Below, in pieces: positions 43,297 to 53,039 of a stretch of 60,378 nucleotides of DNA. The stretch is from an uncultured Lachnospiraceae bacterium (lineage in GTDB: Bacteria > Bacillota > Clostridia > Lachnospirales > Lachnospiraceae). Location: assembly GCA_910588655.1 (NCBI GenBank), contig CAJUPJ010000019.1, forward strand, positions 1 to 60,378, in the 5' to 3' direction. Numbering within the stretch: position 1 is the stretch's first letter; the number at the start of each line of letters is the position of its first letter. The translations under genes were made by a program, and so were the position numbers. The notes beneath the pieces are model-generated. The model ran no database searches and was not told the DNA's origin. It was given only the letters and a program-made list of their open reading frames with translations.

Positions 43297-45678
43297 ATGG
43301 CTGAAAATAAAAATACAAAGAAAGTGCCAAAAAATGATAGCAAGCCTGTAAAAAAGAATAAAAAGAAACATAAGAAATTCTGGCTTGGTGTCAAAATTTT
43401 CCTGCTATTGCTTTTATTAGCAATTCTTGGGGTACTTATAGTATTTTATTTTAAATTTGGCGATGAACTGTTAAAGTGGAAGAATGAAGCAACAAAGATT
43501 ATTGAAAATTCAACTGTTGACACATTCCGTTCATCCGAAACCAGTATGGTATATTCATCTAACAATTCAGTTGTGGCGAAGCTTAAAGGAGATAAAGACT
43601 CATATTACCTGACATTTGATGAAATACCACAATATGTAAAAGATGCAATGGTGGCAATAGAAGACAGGGATTTCTTTGAGCATGACGGGGTAAACTTTTT
43701 ATCAACGTTTAAGGCGGCTGCCCTGCTTGTTAAAAGTAAAATAATGGGTGAAAAAATACAACGTGGCGGCAGTACAATAACACAACAGACCGCCAAGCTT
43801 GTATTCCTTACAAATGCCAAGACCTACGAAAGAAAAATAAGGGAAATATTTATAGCCTTTGAAATGGAAAAGAAATACAGTAAAAACCAGATACTTGAGT
43901 TTTATATTAATAATATGTATTTTGCAAATGGCTATTATGGCATAGAAGCAGCAGCAAAAGGTTATTTCAGCAAACCAGCATCAGAACTTACTTTGCCAGA
44001 AACAGCATTTTTATGTGCAATACCGAATAATCCAAGTTTATATGACCCTTTTGATAACTATGATAATACTATAAACAGGAAATCACGTATATTAGAGCAG
44101 ATGATGGATGAAGGCGTAATAACTGCTGCACAATACAGTGATGCAAATTATGAAGATATAGTGCTTAACCCAGCAGAAGCTATTAAGACACAGAATTATA
44201 TGACAACCTTCGCTGTAAGATGTGCAGTAAAGGCACTTATGCAGTCACAGGGATTTGAATTCAAATATAAATTTGACAGCACAGCAGAGGAAGAAGAATA
44301 TAATAAAAACTATGACGAAGTGTATAATGAATGCCACAGCCTGTTATATACAGGAGGTTACAGGATTTATACCACACTAAATAAGAAAAAACAGAAACTC
44401 CTGCAAAAATCAGTTAATGAACAGCTTTCTTCTTTTAAAGAGAAAAAGGATGGTGTCTACACCCTCCAGGGCGCTGCTACATGTATTGATAATAAAACAG
44501 GATATGTTGTAGCAGTTGTTGGCGGGCGTAAACAAAAGTCAATAACAGGATATACCCTTAACAGGGCATTCCAGAGTTACCGCCAGCCCGGCAGTTCATT
44601 TAAACCGCTTGTAGTATACACACCACAGCTTGAAAGGGACTATACACCTGATACAATAGTAGATGATACTTATTTTGAAGACGGGCCAAGAAATTCAGAT
44701 GGTGTTTATTCAGGCAAGATACCTTTAAGATATGCAGTTGAAAAATCCAAGAACGTTATTGCCTGGAAATTATTTGAAGAACTTACGCCTAAAACTGGTC
44801 TGTCATATGTACTGAAAATGAATTTTAACAGAATAGATGCTAATGATTATTTCCCTGCAGCATCCCTTGGAGGACTTACTAATGGTGTGACAACTGTAGA
44901 AATGGCATCAGGTTATTCAACTATTGAAAATGATGGTGTTTTCCGTGAGCCTACATGTATAAAGAAAATTACTGACTCAGAGGGCAACACTATTGTAAAT
45001 AATAATAAACTGCGCAAGGAAAAGCATGTATATGAAAAAAATGCCACACGTATGATGACAAGCATACTTACAGGTGTTTTAAAGACTGGTACAGCAGCAG
45101 GCCATGCACTCAGTAATATGGCATGTGCAGGCAAAACTGGTACAACAAGTGATAAAAAAGACGGATGGTTCTGCGGTTTTACCCCATATTATACTACTGC
45201 TGTATGGGTTGGATATGATACTCCAAAAACACTTAGTAATTTATATGGTTCTACTTATCCTCTGTCTATATGGGAGGACTTTATGGGCAAAATCCATGAA
45301 GGGCTGTCATATGAAGACTTTAAACCATATGAAAATGAAAACAGCAACAGTGGTGGTAACAATTATTATTATGGGGACGATGATAACAATACCCCTGTAG
45401 TAACTGACCCTCCAGAAGAAACTAGAGAGCCTGGCGAAGAGGATATAGACATATACGAAACACCTGAACCAGAAAAAACTAAAAAACCAGAAGAACCAGC
45501 AGAAACTGAAGAACCAGATACAGACCCTGGCGATGACCCTGGTATTATCCCTCCAGATGATGAAATAGAAGATATTCCTGGAGGAAATGAAGATGACCCT
45601 GAAGATGTCGGGGATGATGAACCTGTTACTGGCATAGATGAAGGAGAAGACCCTGAAAACCTGGAAGAACTGGAATAA
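43297..45678 (+). CDS. bifunctional penicillin-binding protein 1A (GT51 + transpeptidase)
   Basis: 793 aa. A Lys-rich cytoplasmic tail (1-28), membrane helix (~29-52), GT51 glycosyltransferase with EDRDFFEHDG and RGGSTITQQ (~110-180), transpeptidase with PGSSFKP (Ser-x-x-Lys, ~430), SKN and KTGTT (~620). The final ~100 residues are acidic/Pro-rich (DPPEETREPGEEDID style). Polymerises and cross-links peptidoglycan. GGAGGT selects 43297 over an earlier ATG at 43270. Confidence 0.93.
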   Translation: MAENKNTKKVPKNDSKPVKKNKKKHKKFWLGVKIFLLLLLLAILGVLIVFYFKFGDELLKWKNEATKIIENSTVDTFRSSETSMVYSSNNSVVAKLKGDKDSYYLTFDEIPQYVKDAMVAIEDRDFFEHDGVNFLSTFKAAALLVKSKIMGEKIQRGGSTITQQTAKLVFLTNAKTYERKIREIFIAFEMEKKYSKNQILEFYINNMYFANGYYGIEAAAKGYFSKPASELTLPETAFLCAIPNNPSLYDPFDNYDNTINRKSRILEQMMDEGVITAAQYSDANYEDIVLNPAEAIKTQNYMTTFAVRCAVKALMQSQGFEFKYKFDSTAEEEEYNKNYDEVYNECHSLLYTGGYRIYTTLNKKKQKLLQKSVNEQLSSFKEKKDGVYTLQGAATCIDNKTGYVVAVVGGRKQKSITGYTLNRAFQSYRQPGSSFKPLVVYTPQLERDYTPDTIVDDTYFEDGPRNSDGVYSGKIPLRYAVEKSKNVIAWKLFEELTPKTGLSYVLKMNFNRIDANDYFPAASLGGLTNGVTTVEMASGYSTIENDGVFREPTCIKKITDSEGNTIVNNNKLRKEKHVYEKNATRMMTSILTGVLKTGTAAGHALSNMACAGKTGTTSDKKDGWFCGFTPYYTTAVWVGYDTPKTLSNLYGSTYPLSIWEDFMGKIHEGLSYEDFKPYENENSNSGGNNYYYGDDDNNTPVVTDPPEETREPGEEDIDIYETPEPEKTKKPEEPAETEEPDTDPGDDPGIIPPDDEIEDIPGGNEDDPEDVGDDEPVTGIDEGEDPENLEELE

Positions 45679-45714
45679 GCACAACCTGATTATATCAGAT
45701 ACAGAGGTATTAGA

Positions 45715-46698
45715 ATGGTTACTATGAGTTTATGTATGATTGTTAAAAATGAAGAGAAAGTTTTAAGAAGATGTCTTGACAGCCTGTCAGATATAGCTGA
45801 TGAAATAATAATTGCTGATACAGGCTCTTCAGACAGCACAAAAGATATTGCCCTGGAATATACCAGTAATGTATATGACTTCCAATGGACAGGTGATTTT
45901 GCCGAAGCAAGGAATTTTGTTTCATCAAAGGCAACAAAGGATTATATTTATACTGCTGATGCAGATGAATACCTTGATGATGAAAACAGGGAAAAGTTAA
46001 AAAGGCTTAAATCAATACTTCTGCCTGAAATAGAAATTGTACAAATGTTATATTGTACCCCGCCAGAATTAAGCACTGTTTACAATTTTGAAAAGGAACA
46101 CAGGGTAAAACTTTATAAAAGGATAAGAAATTTTACATGGATTGACCCTATCCATGAAACACTGCGTATTGACCCAGTTGTATTTGACAGCGACATAGAA
46201 ATCCAGCACAGGCCTGAAAGTAACCATGCACCACGTGACCTCGAAGCAATGGCAGCCCTTTTCCAGTCTGGCAGGAGGCTTTCTAAAAAGATGCACCATA
46301 TGTATGCTATGGAACTATTCCGTTCGGGCAGCGATAATGACTTTTGCAGGGCTGCCCCTGCATTTATGCAGACAATGGAACAGGATGGCAGAAGTATGGA
46401 TGAAGTCAAAGAAGCATTGTGTGTACTGGCAAGGTATTACCGTATTAAAAATGACCTTTCAGGATTTTTTACTAATGTCCTGAAAGATGCTGTAACAGAA
46501 CCAAGTGCAGAAACATGCTGTGAGTTAGGCATGTACTTTGAAAATACTGGTAACTATAATGAAGCAATAATCTGGTATGAGAATGCACTAACAGAAACAG
46601 AAAGCATACTCGATATAAGGACATCTGGTGAAATTCCACAGAATGGCATTGAAAGATGCCAGCTTAAAATTGATACAAATACGGCATATAAGCCCTGA
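45715..46698 (+). CDS. glycosyltransferase family 2 with C-terminal helical (TPR-like) domain
   Basis: 327 aa, cytoplasmic. GT2 nucleotide-sugar fold: LCMIVKNEEKVLRRCLDSL at the start, EIIIADTGSSDSTKDIA and the DxD-like TADADEYLD near residue 83. Relatives of this type (SPBc2 SunS-like, with TPRs) transfer sugars to proteins or peptides; the acceptor is unknown. The C-terminal ~100 residues include a TPR-like CCELGMYFENTGNYNEAIIWYENAL. The ArsR gene starts 10 bases after the stop. Confidence 0.83.
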   Translation: MVTMSLCMIVKNEEKVLRRCLDSLSDIADEIIIADTGSSDSTKDIALEYTSNVYDFQWTGDFAEARNFVSSKATKDYIYTADADEYLDDENREKLKRLKSILLPEIEIVQMLYCTPPELSTVYNFEKEHRVKLYKRIRNFTWIDPIHETLRIDPVVFDSDIEIQHRPESNHAPRDLEAMAALFQSGRRLSKKMHHMYAMELFRSGSDNDFCRAAPAFMQTMEQDGRSMDEVKEALCVLARYYRIKNDLSGFFTNVLKDAVTEPSAETCCELGMYFENTGNYNEAIIWYENALTETESILDIRTSGEIPQNGIERCQLKIDTNTAYKP

Positions 46699-46708
46699 AA
46701 GGTTAATT

Positions 46709-47056
46709 ATGGAAGAAAAAGCAGAATATATAACTATTGATAAAGAAACTGCAAATGAAATAGAAAATAAAATGCCAGAGGAAAGCGAGCTTTATGAATT
46801 AGCTGATTTATTTAAAGTATTTGGTGACTCCACAAGGATAAAAATACTCTATGTTTTATTTGAAAATGAAATGTGTGTATATGATATAGCAAATATTTTA
46901 AATATGACACAGAGCGCAATATCCCACCAGCTGCGCATACTTAAACAAAACAGGCTTGTCCGTTTCAGGAAGGAAGGAAAGACTGTGCTGTATACCCTGG
47001 CAGATGAACATGTATTTACAATATTAAGGCAAGGCATAGAGCATATAGAAGAATAA
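46709..47056 (+). CDS. ArsR/SmtB-family metal-responsive repressor
   Basis: 115 aa winged helix: DLFKVFGDSTRIKILYVL, recognition helix MTQSAISHQLRILKQNRLV, and wing RKEGKTVLY. The last helix carries DEHVFTILRQGIEHIEE, the D-x-H-x10-H-x2-E alpha-5 zinc site of SmtB/CzrA types. No metal exporter lies beside it. Starts 10 bases after the glycosyltransferase; AAAGG before the ATG. Confidence 0.88.
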   Translation: MEEKAEYITIDKETANEIENKMPEESELYELADLFKVFGDSTRIKILYVLFENEMCVYDIANILNMTQSAISHQLRILKQNRLVRFRKEGKTVLYTLADEHVFTILRQGIEHIEE

Positions 47057-47090
47057 TCCTCTTGCCAGGATTTACAATCCTTTTAATAAT

Positions 47091-47132
47091 AAAACCCCGG
47101 ATGCTAGTTAGTTAAAAGCATCCGGGGGGTTA
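47091..47132. terminator. terminator after the arsR-like gene
   Basis: CCCCGGATGCT (47095-47105) pairs perfectly with AGCATCCGGGG (47117-47127). Shared by the convergent M23-like gene. Confidence 0.85.
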
Positions 47133-47155
47133 AATTTAACTGTCTGGTTTACGGT

Positions 47156-48100
47156 TTATCTTAATAATAACAACGGGTCAACAGATTTATCCTTCTCCAT
47201 TACCTGGAAATATAAATTGCTTCCTTCTTCGCTATAATACTTTGTTGGCTTTGCAACTTTACCTATTGTATCTCCCTCTTTTATTGTCTGTCCCTCTTTA
47301 ACGCTAATATCCTTTAACTGGCCATATGTCAATGTATACCCGCTTCCTATATCCACTGTTACCATATTTCCAAGTTCATCAGAATGTGTAACTTTAGTAA
47401 CAGTACCGCCTGCTGCCTCTTTAACCTTTGTCCCTTCCTCTGACGCAATTATAACAGCAGGATTACATTTATATTGTGCAAGTGTCTTAAAATACACTGT
47501 ATTACTCATACTGAACTTTAATATTACATCCCCGCTTACAGGCCAGAGAAGCCCCTTATCCATATCAAATTTATTTTTTACACCTGTTTCAGACATAACC
47601 GCAACAGAACTATTGTCCCCTGTTTTTTCTTCACCTTTTTTAGAAGCTGCTGCCTTTGTATTGTCCTTTCCGGTATCCTTTGCCTTGTCCTGGACATTAG
47701 TTTTCATAACAGGCTTATCAGTTGTTTTGCTTTCCTTACCTGCCTTTTCTGCATTATCTGTCTTCTTTTTATCTGCCTTGCCTGCCTGGTTTCCTTCTGG
47801 CGCATTATCTGCTGGCTGTACTGTTGCATTAGAAACATTATTCTGTGCAACACTTACATTTGGTTCAGTTGCACTTTTACCAGCAGCATTATTACTGCCA
47901 TTAATTGCTGAGCCTCCTGTAGCGCCACTGGTTGCAACAGGTTCAGATGTTGCAGAATCTGCAAAAAGGTTTTTACCATTATTACCTTTATAATTCATCC
48001 TGTAATATACTGTGCCTATTCCAAGCAGGCAAACCAGTGCAGTACAAACTGCCAGGTAAAATCCTTTCTTCTTCCAAAATGACTCCTTCTCTTCAAACAT
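47156..48100 (-). CDS. SpoIIQ-like membrane protein with degenerate M23/LytM domain
   Basis: 314 aa. A cytoplasmic stub, one membrane helix (~13-33), a long Ala/Lys/Asn-rich linker (~45-180), then an M23 fold (~185-314) with GLLWPVSGDVILKFSMSNTVYF and ASEEGTKVKEAAGGTVTKV. The first zinc motif (HxxxD) is absent (position occupied by YKCNPAVI), and the second HxH reads NLYFQV, so it cannot bind zinc in the usual way. This is like B. subtilis SpoIIQ, a channel-forming partner of SpoIIIAH. The sporulation role is inferred. Confidence 0.72.
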   Translation of the reverse strand: MFEEKESFWKKKGFYLAVCTALVCLLGIGTVYYRMNYKGNNGKNLFADSATSEPVATSGATGGSAINGSNNAAGKSATEPNVSVAQNNVSNATVQPADNAPEGNQAGKADKKKTDNAEKAGKESKTTDKPVMKTNVQDKAKDTGKDNTKAAASKKGEEKTGDNSSVAVMSETGVKNKFDMDKGLLWPVSGDVILKFSMSNTVYFKTLAQYKCNPAVIIASEEGTKVKEAAGGTVTKVTHSDELGNMVTVDIGSGYTLTYGQLKDISVKEGQTIKEGDTIGKVAKPTKYYSEEGSNLYFQVMEKDKSVDPLLLLR

Positions 48101-48133
48101 AATAACCCTCCATTCTAGTTTTCCTCTTATTTG

Positions 48134-48169
48134 AAAAAAACAGCATCCTGATACGTACCAGAATGCTGT
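48134..48169 (-). terminator. terminator after the RDD gene
   Basis: On the minus strand, ACAGCATTCTG (plus 48159-48169) pairs with CAGGATGCTGT (plus 48140-48150), followed by TTTTTT. Confidence 0.7.
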
Positions 48170-48256
48170 GATAGTATCTGCTAATATTCTTAACAGATAT
48201 TTTTCTTTTATTCATTTTTATTTATTTGCCATTTTGGAATTTTATTATGGATATTG

Positions 48257-48787
48257 TCACAAACTATAATTAGTATTGCCTGTTTCCCCATCACCCACTA
48301 TACTGCTGCTATCTGTTCTGTTATAATTATTTCTCCCATGGCAGTATACAACACAGGTATCACTAAGCAAATCATGAAGACCTCTTTTCTGCCTGTCTGC
48401 CCCTGCAATTATATATCCTATATATATTATTATCTTTGAAAGAAACCTGCCAAATGTTTCCCTGAATAATATTTCAAAAAATGTACACTTACGTTCCTCT
48501 GCACAAATAACTTTAATATTGAAAAGCTTTTTGCCAATTGTTGAACCTGTAAAATATGTCAGAAGCACAAAATATGTTGCAGTTAGCACATAAAATAATA
48601 TATCTGCAAATGAATACTCAAAAAACAAATCCCTTACCAAAATATTCTGTGAATTAAAAATCCTTGAAAACCATATAGGAATACGTACTGCCAGCAGAAT
48701 TACAGATACTATTGCCATATCTGTAATATATGCTGCCAGCCGTACAAAAAAGCCTGCATATACCAGATTATCCCCATTATCCTGCAT
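48257..48787 (-). CDS. RDD-family membrane protein
   Basis: 176 aa with 3-4 membrane helices. The opening VYAGFFVRLAAYITDMAI carries the family R and D residues; GSTIGKKLFNIKVI and RETFGRFLSKIIIYIGY complete the pattern. Family function is poorly defined (some members are Na+/H+ antiporter-like). Overlaps the upstream sppA by 11 bases, so translationally coupled. Confidence 0.83.
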   Translation of the reverse strand: MQDNGDNLVYAGFFVRLAAYITDMAIVSVILLAVRIPIWFSRIFNSQNILVRDLFFEYSFADILFYVLTATYFVLLTYFTGSTIGKKLFNIKVICAEERKCTFFEILFRETFGRFLSKIIIYIGYIIAGADRQKRGLHDLLSDTCVVYCHGRNNYNRTDSSSIVGDGETGNTNYSL

Positions 48788-49790
48788 AATACATAAGCAC
48801 CCCTTTTCCTTTATTATTTATAATATCATCCACAAGGCTGCTTTCAGATTTCGGTACTAGCTTTTCAGCAGCACCAAATATTGAACTCATAAAACCTGAT
48901 ATTCTGTTATCTGGTGCAAAAAACCTGATATTGTCTGGAAGTCCCTCTGTAGACGTAAAGTCTGCTTTAGCATCTTCAAGCAGTCCTATTTCATCTACAA
49001 GACCATTTCTAAGTGCCTGTTTTGCCGAATATATTCTGCCATCTGCTATTTCCCTTACATTTTCTTCATCCATGCCACGCCCGTTGCACACAATATCAAC
49101 AAACTGGTCATATGCTTCATCCACAAGCCCCTGGAATATTTCCTGCTGTTTCTTTGTCATATTAGCACCAGCCGAACCCATAGACTTATTTTCACCACTT
49201 GTAATATCAATCTCCTTAATGCCAAGTTTATCGTACAGTCCCTTGCAATTTAAAAGCGAAACTATTACACCTATTGACCCTGTCCAGCAGTTCCTGTTTG
49301 CATAAATTTTATCTGCTGCCATCGAAATATAATATCCGCCAGAACATGCCTGCCCCGCAAAATAAGCCCACACTGGCCTGCCAGTTACCTCTTTGTATTC
49401 CATAAGCTTAAGGTATATTTCATCACTTTCATAAACTGCCCCGCCTGGACTGTCCACATAAAGCAGAATACCTTTATTATTGCTGGCTGTTTCCATCTGG
49501 TCTATATAATTCATATATAAATCATGGTTATATACTGAAGATGAAGCCCAGCTTGTAGCGGAAGATGCCCCAATAGTGCCTTCAATATTAATAACCCCTA
49601 TAAAATCACCTGACGGCAAATCAACTTTAGTATTCTGTGACTGCAGTAATTCACTTACCAGCCCCTTATTAGCTTCATTCTGGGCTTTTATTATCCTGTT
49701 GCCAACTACATTAGAGAATATTCCTGTTACTCCTGTTGCTATTATAATCAGACAGGTTATTACTATCCCCACAATCTGTTTTGTTTTCAT
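48777..49790 (-). CDS. sppA: signal peptide peptidase SppA
   Basis: 337 aa with one N-terminal membrane helix (~6-28). Serine/lysine-dyad S49 peptidase of the single-domain (Bacillus) type: LLYVDSPGGAVYESDEIY, the nucleophile serine in GQACSGGYYISMAADKIYANRN, and GSIGVIV. Degrades remnant signal peptides. The frame extends to 49847, but AAAGGCGGTG before 49790 and the lysine-MKTKQIVGIV opening favour that start. Co-transcribed with the RDD gene. Confidence 0.9.
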   Translation of the reverse strand: MKTKQIVGIVITCLIIIATGVTGIFSNVVGNRIIKAQNEANKGLVSELLQSQNTKVDLPSGDFIGVINIEGTIGASSATSWASSSVYNHDLYMNYIDQMETASNNKGILLYVDSPGGAVYESDEIYLKLMEYKEVTGRPVWAYFAGQACSGGYYISMAADKIYANRNCWTGSIGVIVSLLNCKGLYDKLGIKEIDITSGENKSMGSAGANMTKKQQEIFQGLVDEAYDQFVDIVCNGRGMDEENVREIADGRIYSAKQALRNGLVDEIGLLEDAKADFTSTEGLPDNIRFFAPDNRISGFMSSIFGAAEKLVPKSESSLVDDIINNKGKGVLMYYAG

Positions 49791-49848
49791 TATTTTGCAC
49801 CGCCTTTCATAATTCCTGATACTTTTTTTATTTCTGTGTATTAACAAG

Positions 49849-49903
49849 AGTGTGCCACATATAACACAATAACATAATTATATGTAACACACTCTGGAAA
49901 TTT
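49849..49903. terminator. bidirectional terminator after glgP
   Basis: AGAGTGTG with ACATATAA on the left pairs with TTATATGT and CACACTCT on the right (49849-49903), a long interrupted stem between glgP and sppA. Confidence 0.65.
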
Positions 49904-49921
49904 CATTAATATTTTTATAGG

Positions 49922-52381
49922 TTAATTCTGTAAATCAACTTTAACTTTTGAAAGATGCCATATATCTTTTGCATACTCTTCAATAGTCCTGTCTGATGAG
50001 AACTTACCACATTTAGCCACATTTAACATTGCAGAACGTGCCCAGCCTGCTGTATCACGGTAAGCCTGTTCTACTTTTTTCTGCGCTTCTGCATATGAAC
50101 GGAAGTCTTTAAGTATAAAGTACATATCAGCAGGGCTGCCACCTGTATTTTCAAGAAGTGAGCTGTAAATCTCGCGGAATTCTTCTGAATTTCCAGGAGA
50201 ATATGTCCCATCTACAAGCTGTGTAAGGACTGCACGTATTTCTGAGTCCGTATTATAAATCTCCCTTGGGTTATACTGCCTGTTATGCTCAAATGCAATT
50301 ACTTCATCAGATGAAAGACCGAAAATAAATGCATTCTCTTCCCCTACTTCTTCTACTATTTCAACATTAGCGCCATCCATTGTACCTAAAGTAAGAGCAC
50401 CATTCAGCATAAATTTCATATTTCCTGTTCCAGAAGCTTCTTTACTGGCAGTAGAAATCTGCTCAGATACATCAGCAGCAGCAAATATAATTTCTGCATT
50501 AGATACACGGTAATTTTCAATAAATACTACTTTAATCTTATCATTAATGCCTTTATCATTATTAACTACATCAGCAACACTGTTAATAAGCTTAATTATA
50601 GCTTTTGCGCGCCTGTAGCCAGCTGAAGCCTTTGCACCAAATATAAATGTCCTTGGGTAAAAATCCATTTCCGGATTTTTCTTAAGTTCATTATACAAGT
50701 ACATTACATGAAGTATATTAAGAAGCTGGCGTTTATATTCATGAAGGCGCTTAACCTGTACATCAAATATTGAACGTGGGTTGACTTCAATCCCGTTATG
50801 TTCCTTAATATATTCTGCAAGCCTTACTTTATTCTGGTATTTAATATTCATAAATTCTTTCTGGCTAAGCTCATCATCAACATATGTTGACAATTCGTTT
50901 ATATGGCTAAGGTCTGTTATCCATTCATCGCCAATTTTCTTAGTAACCCATCCAGCAAGCAGAGGGTTGCCATGAAGGAGAAACCTTCTCTGTGTAATGC
51001 CATTTGTCTTATTATTAAACTTCTCAGGCATCATCTGGTAGAAATCTTTAAGTTCCTGGTTCTTAAGGATTTCTGTATGAAGCCTTGCCACACCGTTTAC
51101 AGAAAAGCTTGCTGCAATTGCAAGATGTGCCATCTTAACTTGTCCGTCATAAATTATTGCCATCTTTTCAACTTTGCTGTAATCATCAGGATAAGATGTC
51201 TGTATTTTAATTATAAACCTGCGGTTAATTTCTTCAATAATCTGGTAAATTCTAGGAAGAAGCCTTGAGAACAGCTCTAAAGGCCACTTTTCCAATGCTT
51301 CTGACATTATAGTGTGGTTTGTATAAGCACATGTCTTTGTAGTAACATCCCATGCTTCATCCCATGACAGGTTATAATCATCCATTAATATACGCATAAG
51401 TTCTGCTACTGTTACCGTAGGATGTGTGTCATTAAGCTGGAAACATACCCTCTCATGAAGCTTGCGGATATCATCATGTTTCTCAAGATACTTAAGTATA
51501 GCCCTCTGTACACTTGCAGATACGAAGAAATACTGCTGTTTTAACCTGAGTTCCTTACCTGCAATATGGTTATCATTTGGATAAAGCACTTCACATATTG
51601 TACGTGCAAGGTTCTGCTGTTCAACGGCTTTCTGGTAATCACCTTTATCAAATGAATCAAGGTTAAATGTGTCAATAGCCTCAGCATCCCAGATACGTAA
51701 TGTATTTACTACATTATTGTTGTAACCAACGATAGGCAGGTCATATGGTACAGCCCTTACTGACTGGTAATTTTCCTGTACAAACTTATCACGCCCACAT
51801 TCATCCTTGCGTATTGAAACATAACCGCCAAACTTTACTTCAACTGCATATTCAGGACGTTTCATTTCAAATGGGTTGCCATGCTTAAGCCAGTCATCGG
51901 GTCTTTCTATCTGGTAGCCATTTTCAATAACCTGTTTAAACATGCCATATTTATAACGTATCCCACAGCCATATGCAGGATATCCAAGTGTTGAAAGTGA
52001 ATCAAGGAAACATGCTGCAAGACGTCCAAGACCCCCATTGCCAAGTGCAGCATCTGGTTCTTCATCCTCGATTATATCAAGGTTCATCCCCATTTCTTCT
52101 ATAGCCTCTTTAATAGCTTTATTGCCTTTAAGGTTAATAATAATATTACCTAAAGCCCTCCCTGTAAGAAATTCCATAGAAAGGTAATAAACTGTTTTTA
52201 CATCCTCTTCCTCATATGTTTTATGAGTAGACATCCACTGGTCAACAACAAAATCCTTTACTGCATATGAAACAGCCTGGAACTTCTGCTGGTCATCAGC
52301 TTCGTCTATTGACTTACGGAATAATACCTTTAAATAATCCGCAATCTCTTTTTTAAATTCTTCCTTATTTAATTCCTTCAT
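49922..52381 (-). CDS. glgP: glycogen/maltodextrin phosphorylase
   Basis: 819 aa GT35 enzyme releasing glucose-1-phosphate. Diagnostic parts: ALGNGGLGRLAACFLDSLSTLGYPAYGCGIRYKYGMF (~110-150), NDTHPTVTVAELMR, KTNGITQRRFL, and the PLP-lysine region EASGTGNMKFMLNGALTLGT (~650). Stores or mobilises glycogen, fitting the GH31 glucosidase 1 kb away. TAGGAGG before 52381 rejects the longer frame to 52504. Confidence 0.95.
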   Translation of the reverse strand: MKELNKEEFKKEIADYLKVLFRKSIDEADDQQKFQAVSYAVKDFVVDQWMSTHKTYEEEDVKTVYYLSMEFLTGRALGNIIINLKGNKAIKEAIEEMGMNLDIIEDEEPDAALGNGGLGRLAACFLDSLSTLGYPAYGCGIRYKYGMFKQVIENGYQIERPDDWLKHGNPFEMKRPEYAVEVKFGGYVSIRKDECGRDKFVQENYQSVRAVPYDLPIVGYNNNVVNTLRIWDAEAIDTFNLDSFDKGDYQKAVEQQNLARTICEVLYPNDNHIAGKELRLKQQYFFVSASVQRAILKYLEKHDDIRKLHERVCFQLNDTHPTVTVAELMRILMDDYNLSWDEAWDVTTKTCAYTNHTIMSEALEKWPLELFSRLLPRIYQIIEEINRRFIIKIQTSYPDDYSKVEKMAIIYDGQVKMAHLAIAASFSVNGVARLHTEILKNQELKDFYQMMPEKFNNKTNGITQRRFLLHGNPLLAGWVTKKIGDEWITDLSHINELSTYVDDELSQKEFMNIKYQNKVRLAEYIKEHNGIEVNPRSIFDVQVKRLHEYKRQLLNILHVMYLYNELKKNPEMDFYPRTFIFGAKASAGYRRAKAIIKLINSVADVVNNDKGINDKIKVVFIENYRVSNAEIIFAAADVSEQISTASKEASGTGNMKFMLNGALTLGTMDGANVEIVEEVGEENAFIFGLSSDEVIAFEHNRQYNPREIYNTDSEIRAVLTQLVDGTYSPGNSEEFREIYSSLLENTGGSPADMYFILKDFRSYAEAQKKVEQAYRDTAGWARSAMLNVAKCGKFSSDRTIEEYAKDIWHLSKVKVDLQN

Positions 52382-52595
52382 CTTATTTCCTCCTAATGAT
52401 GACATCTCTACTATGCATAATATAAGTATTATATAACAGTGCAGGCTAAAAAGCAATGAACCTGTCATAATTAAACTGGCTGTTTTACAAATCCTTGCAT
52501 ACATTAGTACAATACTGGGAAATAATCCAGTTTACATGCATATTTTGTTTATTTAGTCATAAATATATTACAAAATATAACAAGGGCAGGACATT

Positions 52596-53030
52596 ATGAG
52601 CAGCCAGAAAAAACTTCTTTTTAAGTATATAAAACTAAGTTTTCTTGTTTTTTTCCTTATATCACCACTCTATTTTACTATAGGATGTGAAAAAAAGGAA
52701 GAGAAAAAAACTTCATCTGTTGATTTTACTGTAGTTACTGAAAGTGACATGCCAAAAGACCTTAAAAAATTAATAAAAGAGCGCCGCAAAAATCCATTTG
52801 AACTTAGCTATAGTGACGGCTCATACTTATACATAGTCAAAGGCTATGGCAGGCAGGAAACCTCAGACTATAGTATTGTAGTTAATGATTTTTATATTTC
52901 AGATGATAATTTAGTATTTGATACAGATTTATCTGGTCCTGGAAAAGATGCTGATATCTCTCACAAAGCATCATTTCCTTATATAGTAATTAAAACTGAA
53001 TATATAGAAAATTCTATAATATTCAAATAA
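52596..53030 (+). CDS. PrcB-like lipoprotein
   Basis: 144 aa. N-terminal signal (14-30) ends with a lipobox-like FTIGC at residue 31. The C-terminal ~75 residues resemble the PrcB domain: YIVKGYGRQETSDYSIVVNDFYIS, then DLSGPGK and PYIVIKTEYI. In the oral spirochaete prototype PrcB stabilises a protease; no protease gene is adjacent here. Extracellular, membrane-anchored. Function otherwise unknown. Confidence 0.65.
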   Translation: MSSQKKLLFKYIKLSFLVFFLISPLYFTIGCEKKEEKKTSSVDFTVVTESDMPKDLKKLIKERRKNPFELSYSDGSYLYIVKGYGRQETSDYSIVVNDFYISDDNLVFDTDLSGPGKDADISHKASFPYIVIKTEYIENSIIFK

Positions 53031-53039
53031 AATATGTGA

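Noticed and set aside
45307..45684. Minus-strand frame antisense to the PBP1A tail
   Set aside because: Same cause: low-complexity acidic/Pro codons on the plus strand.
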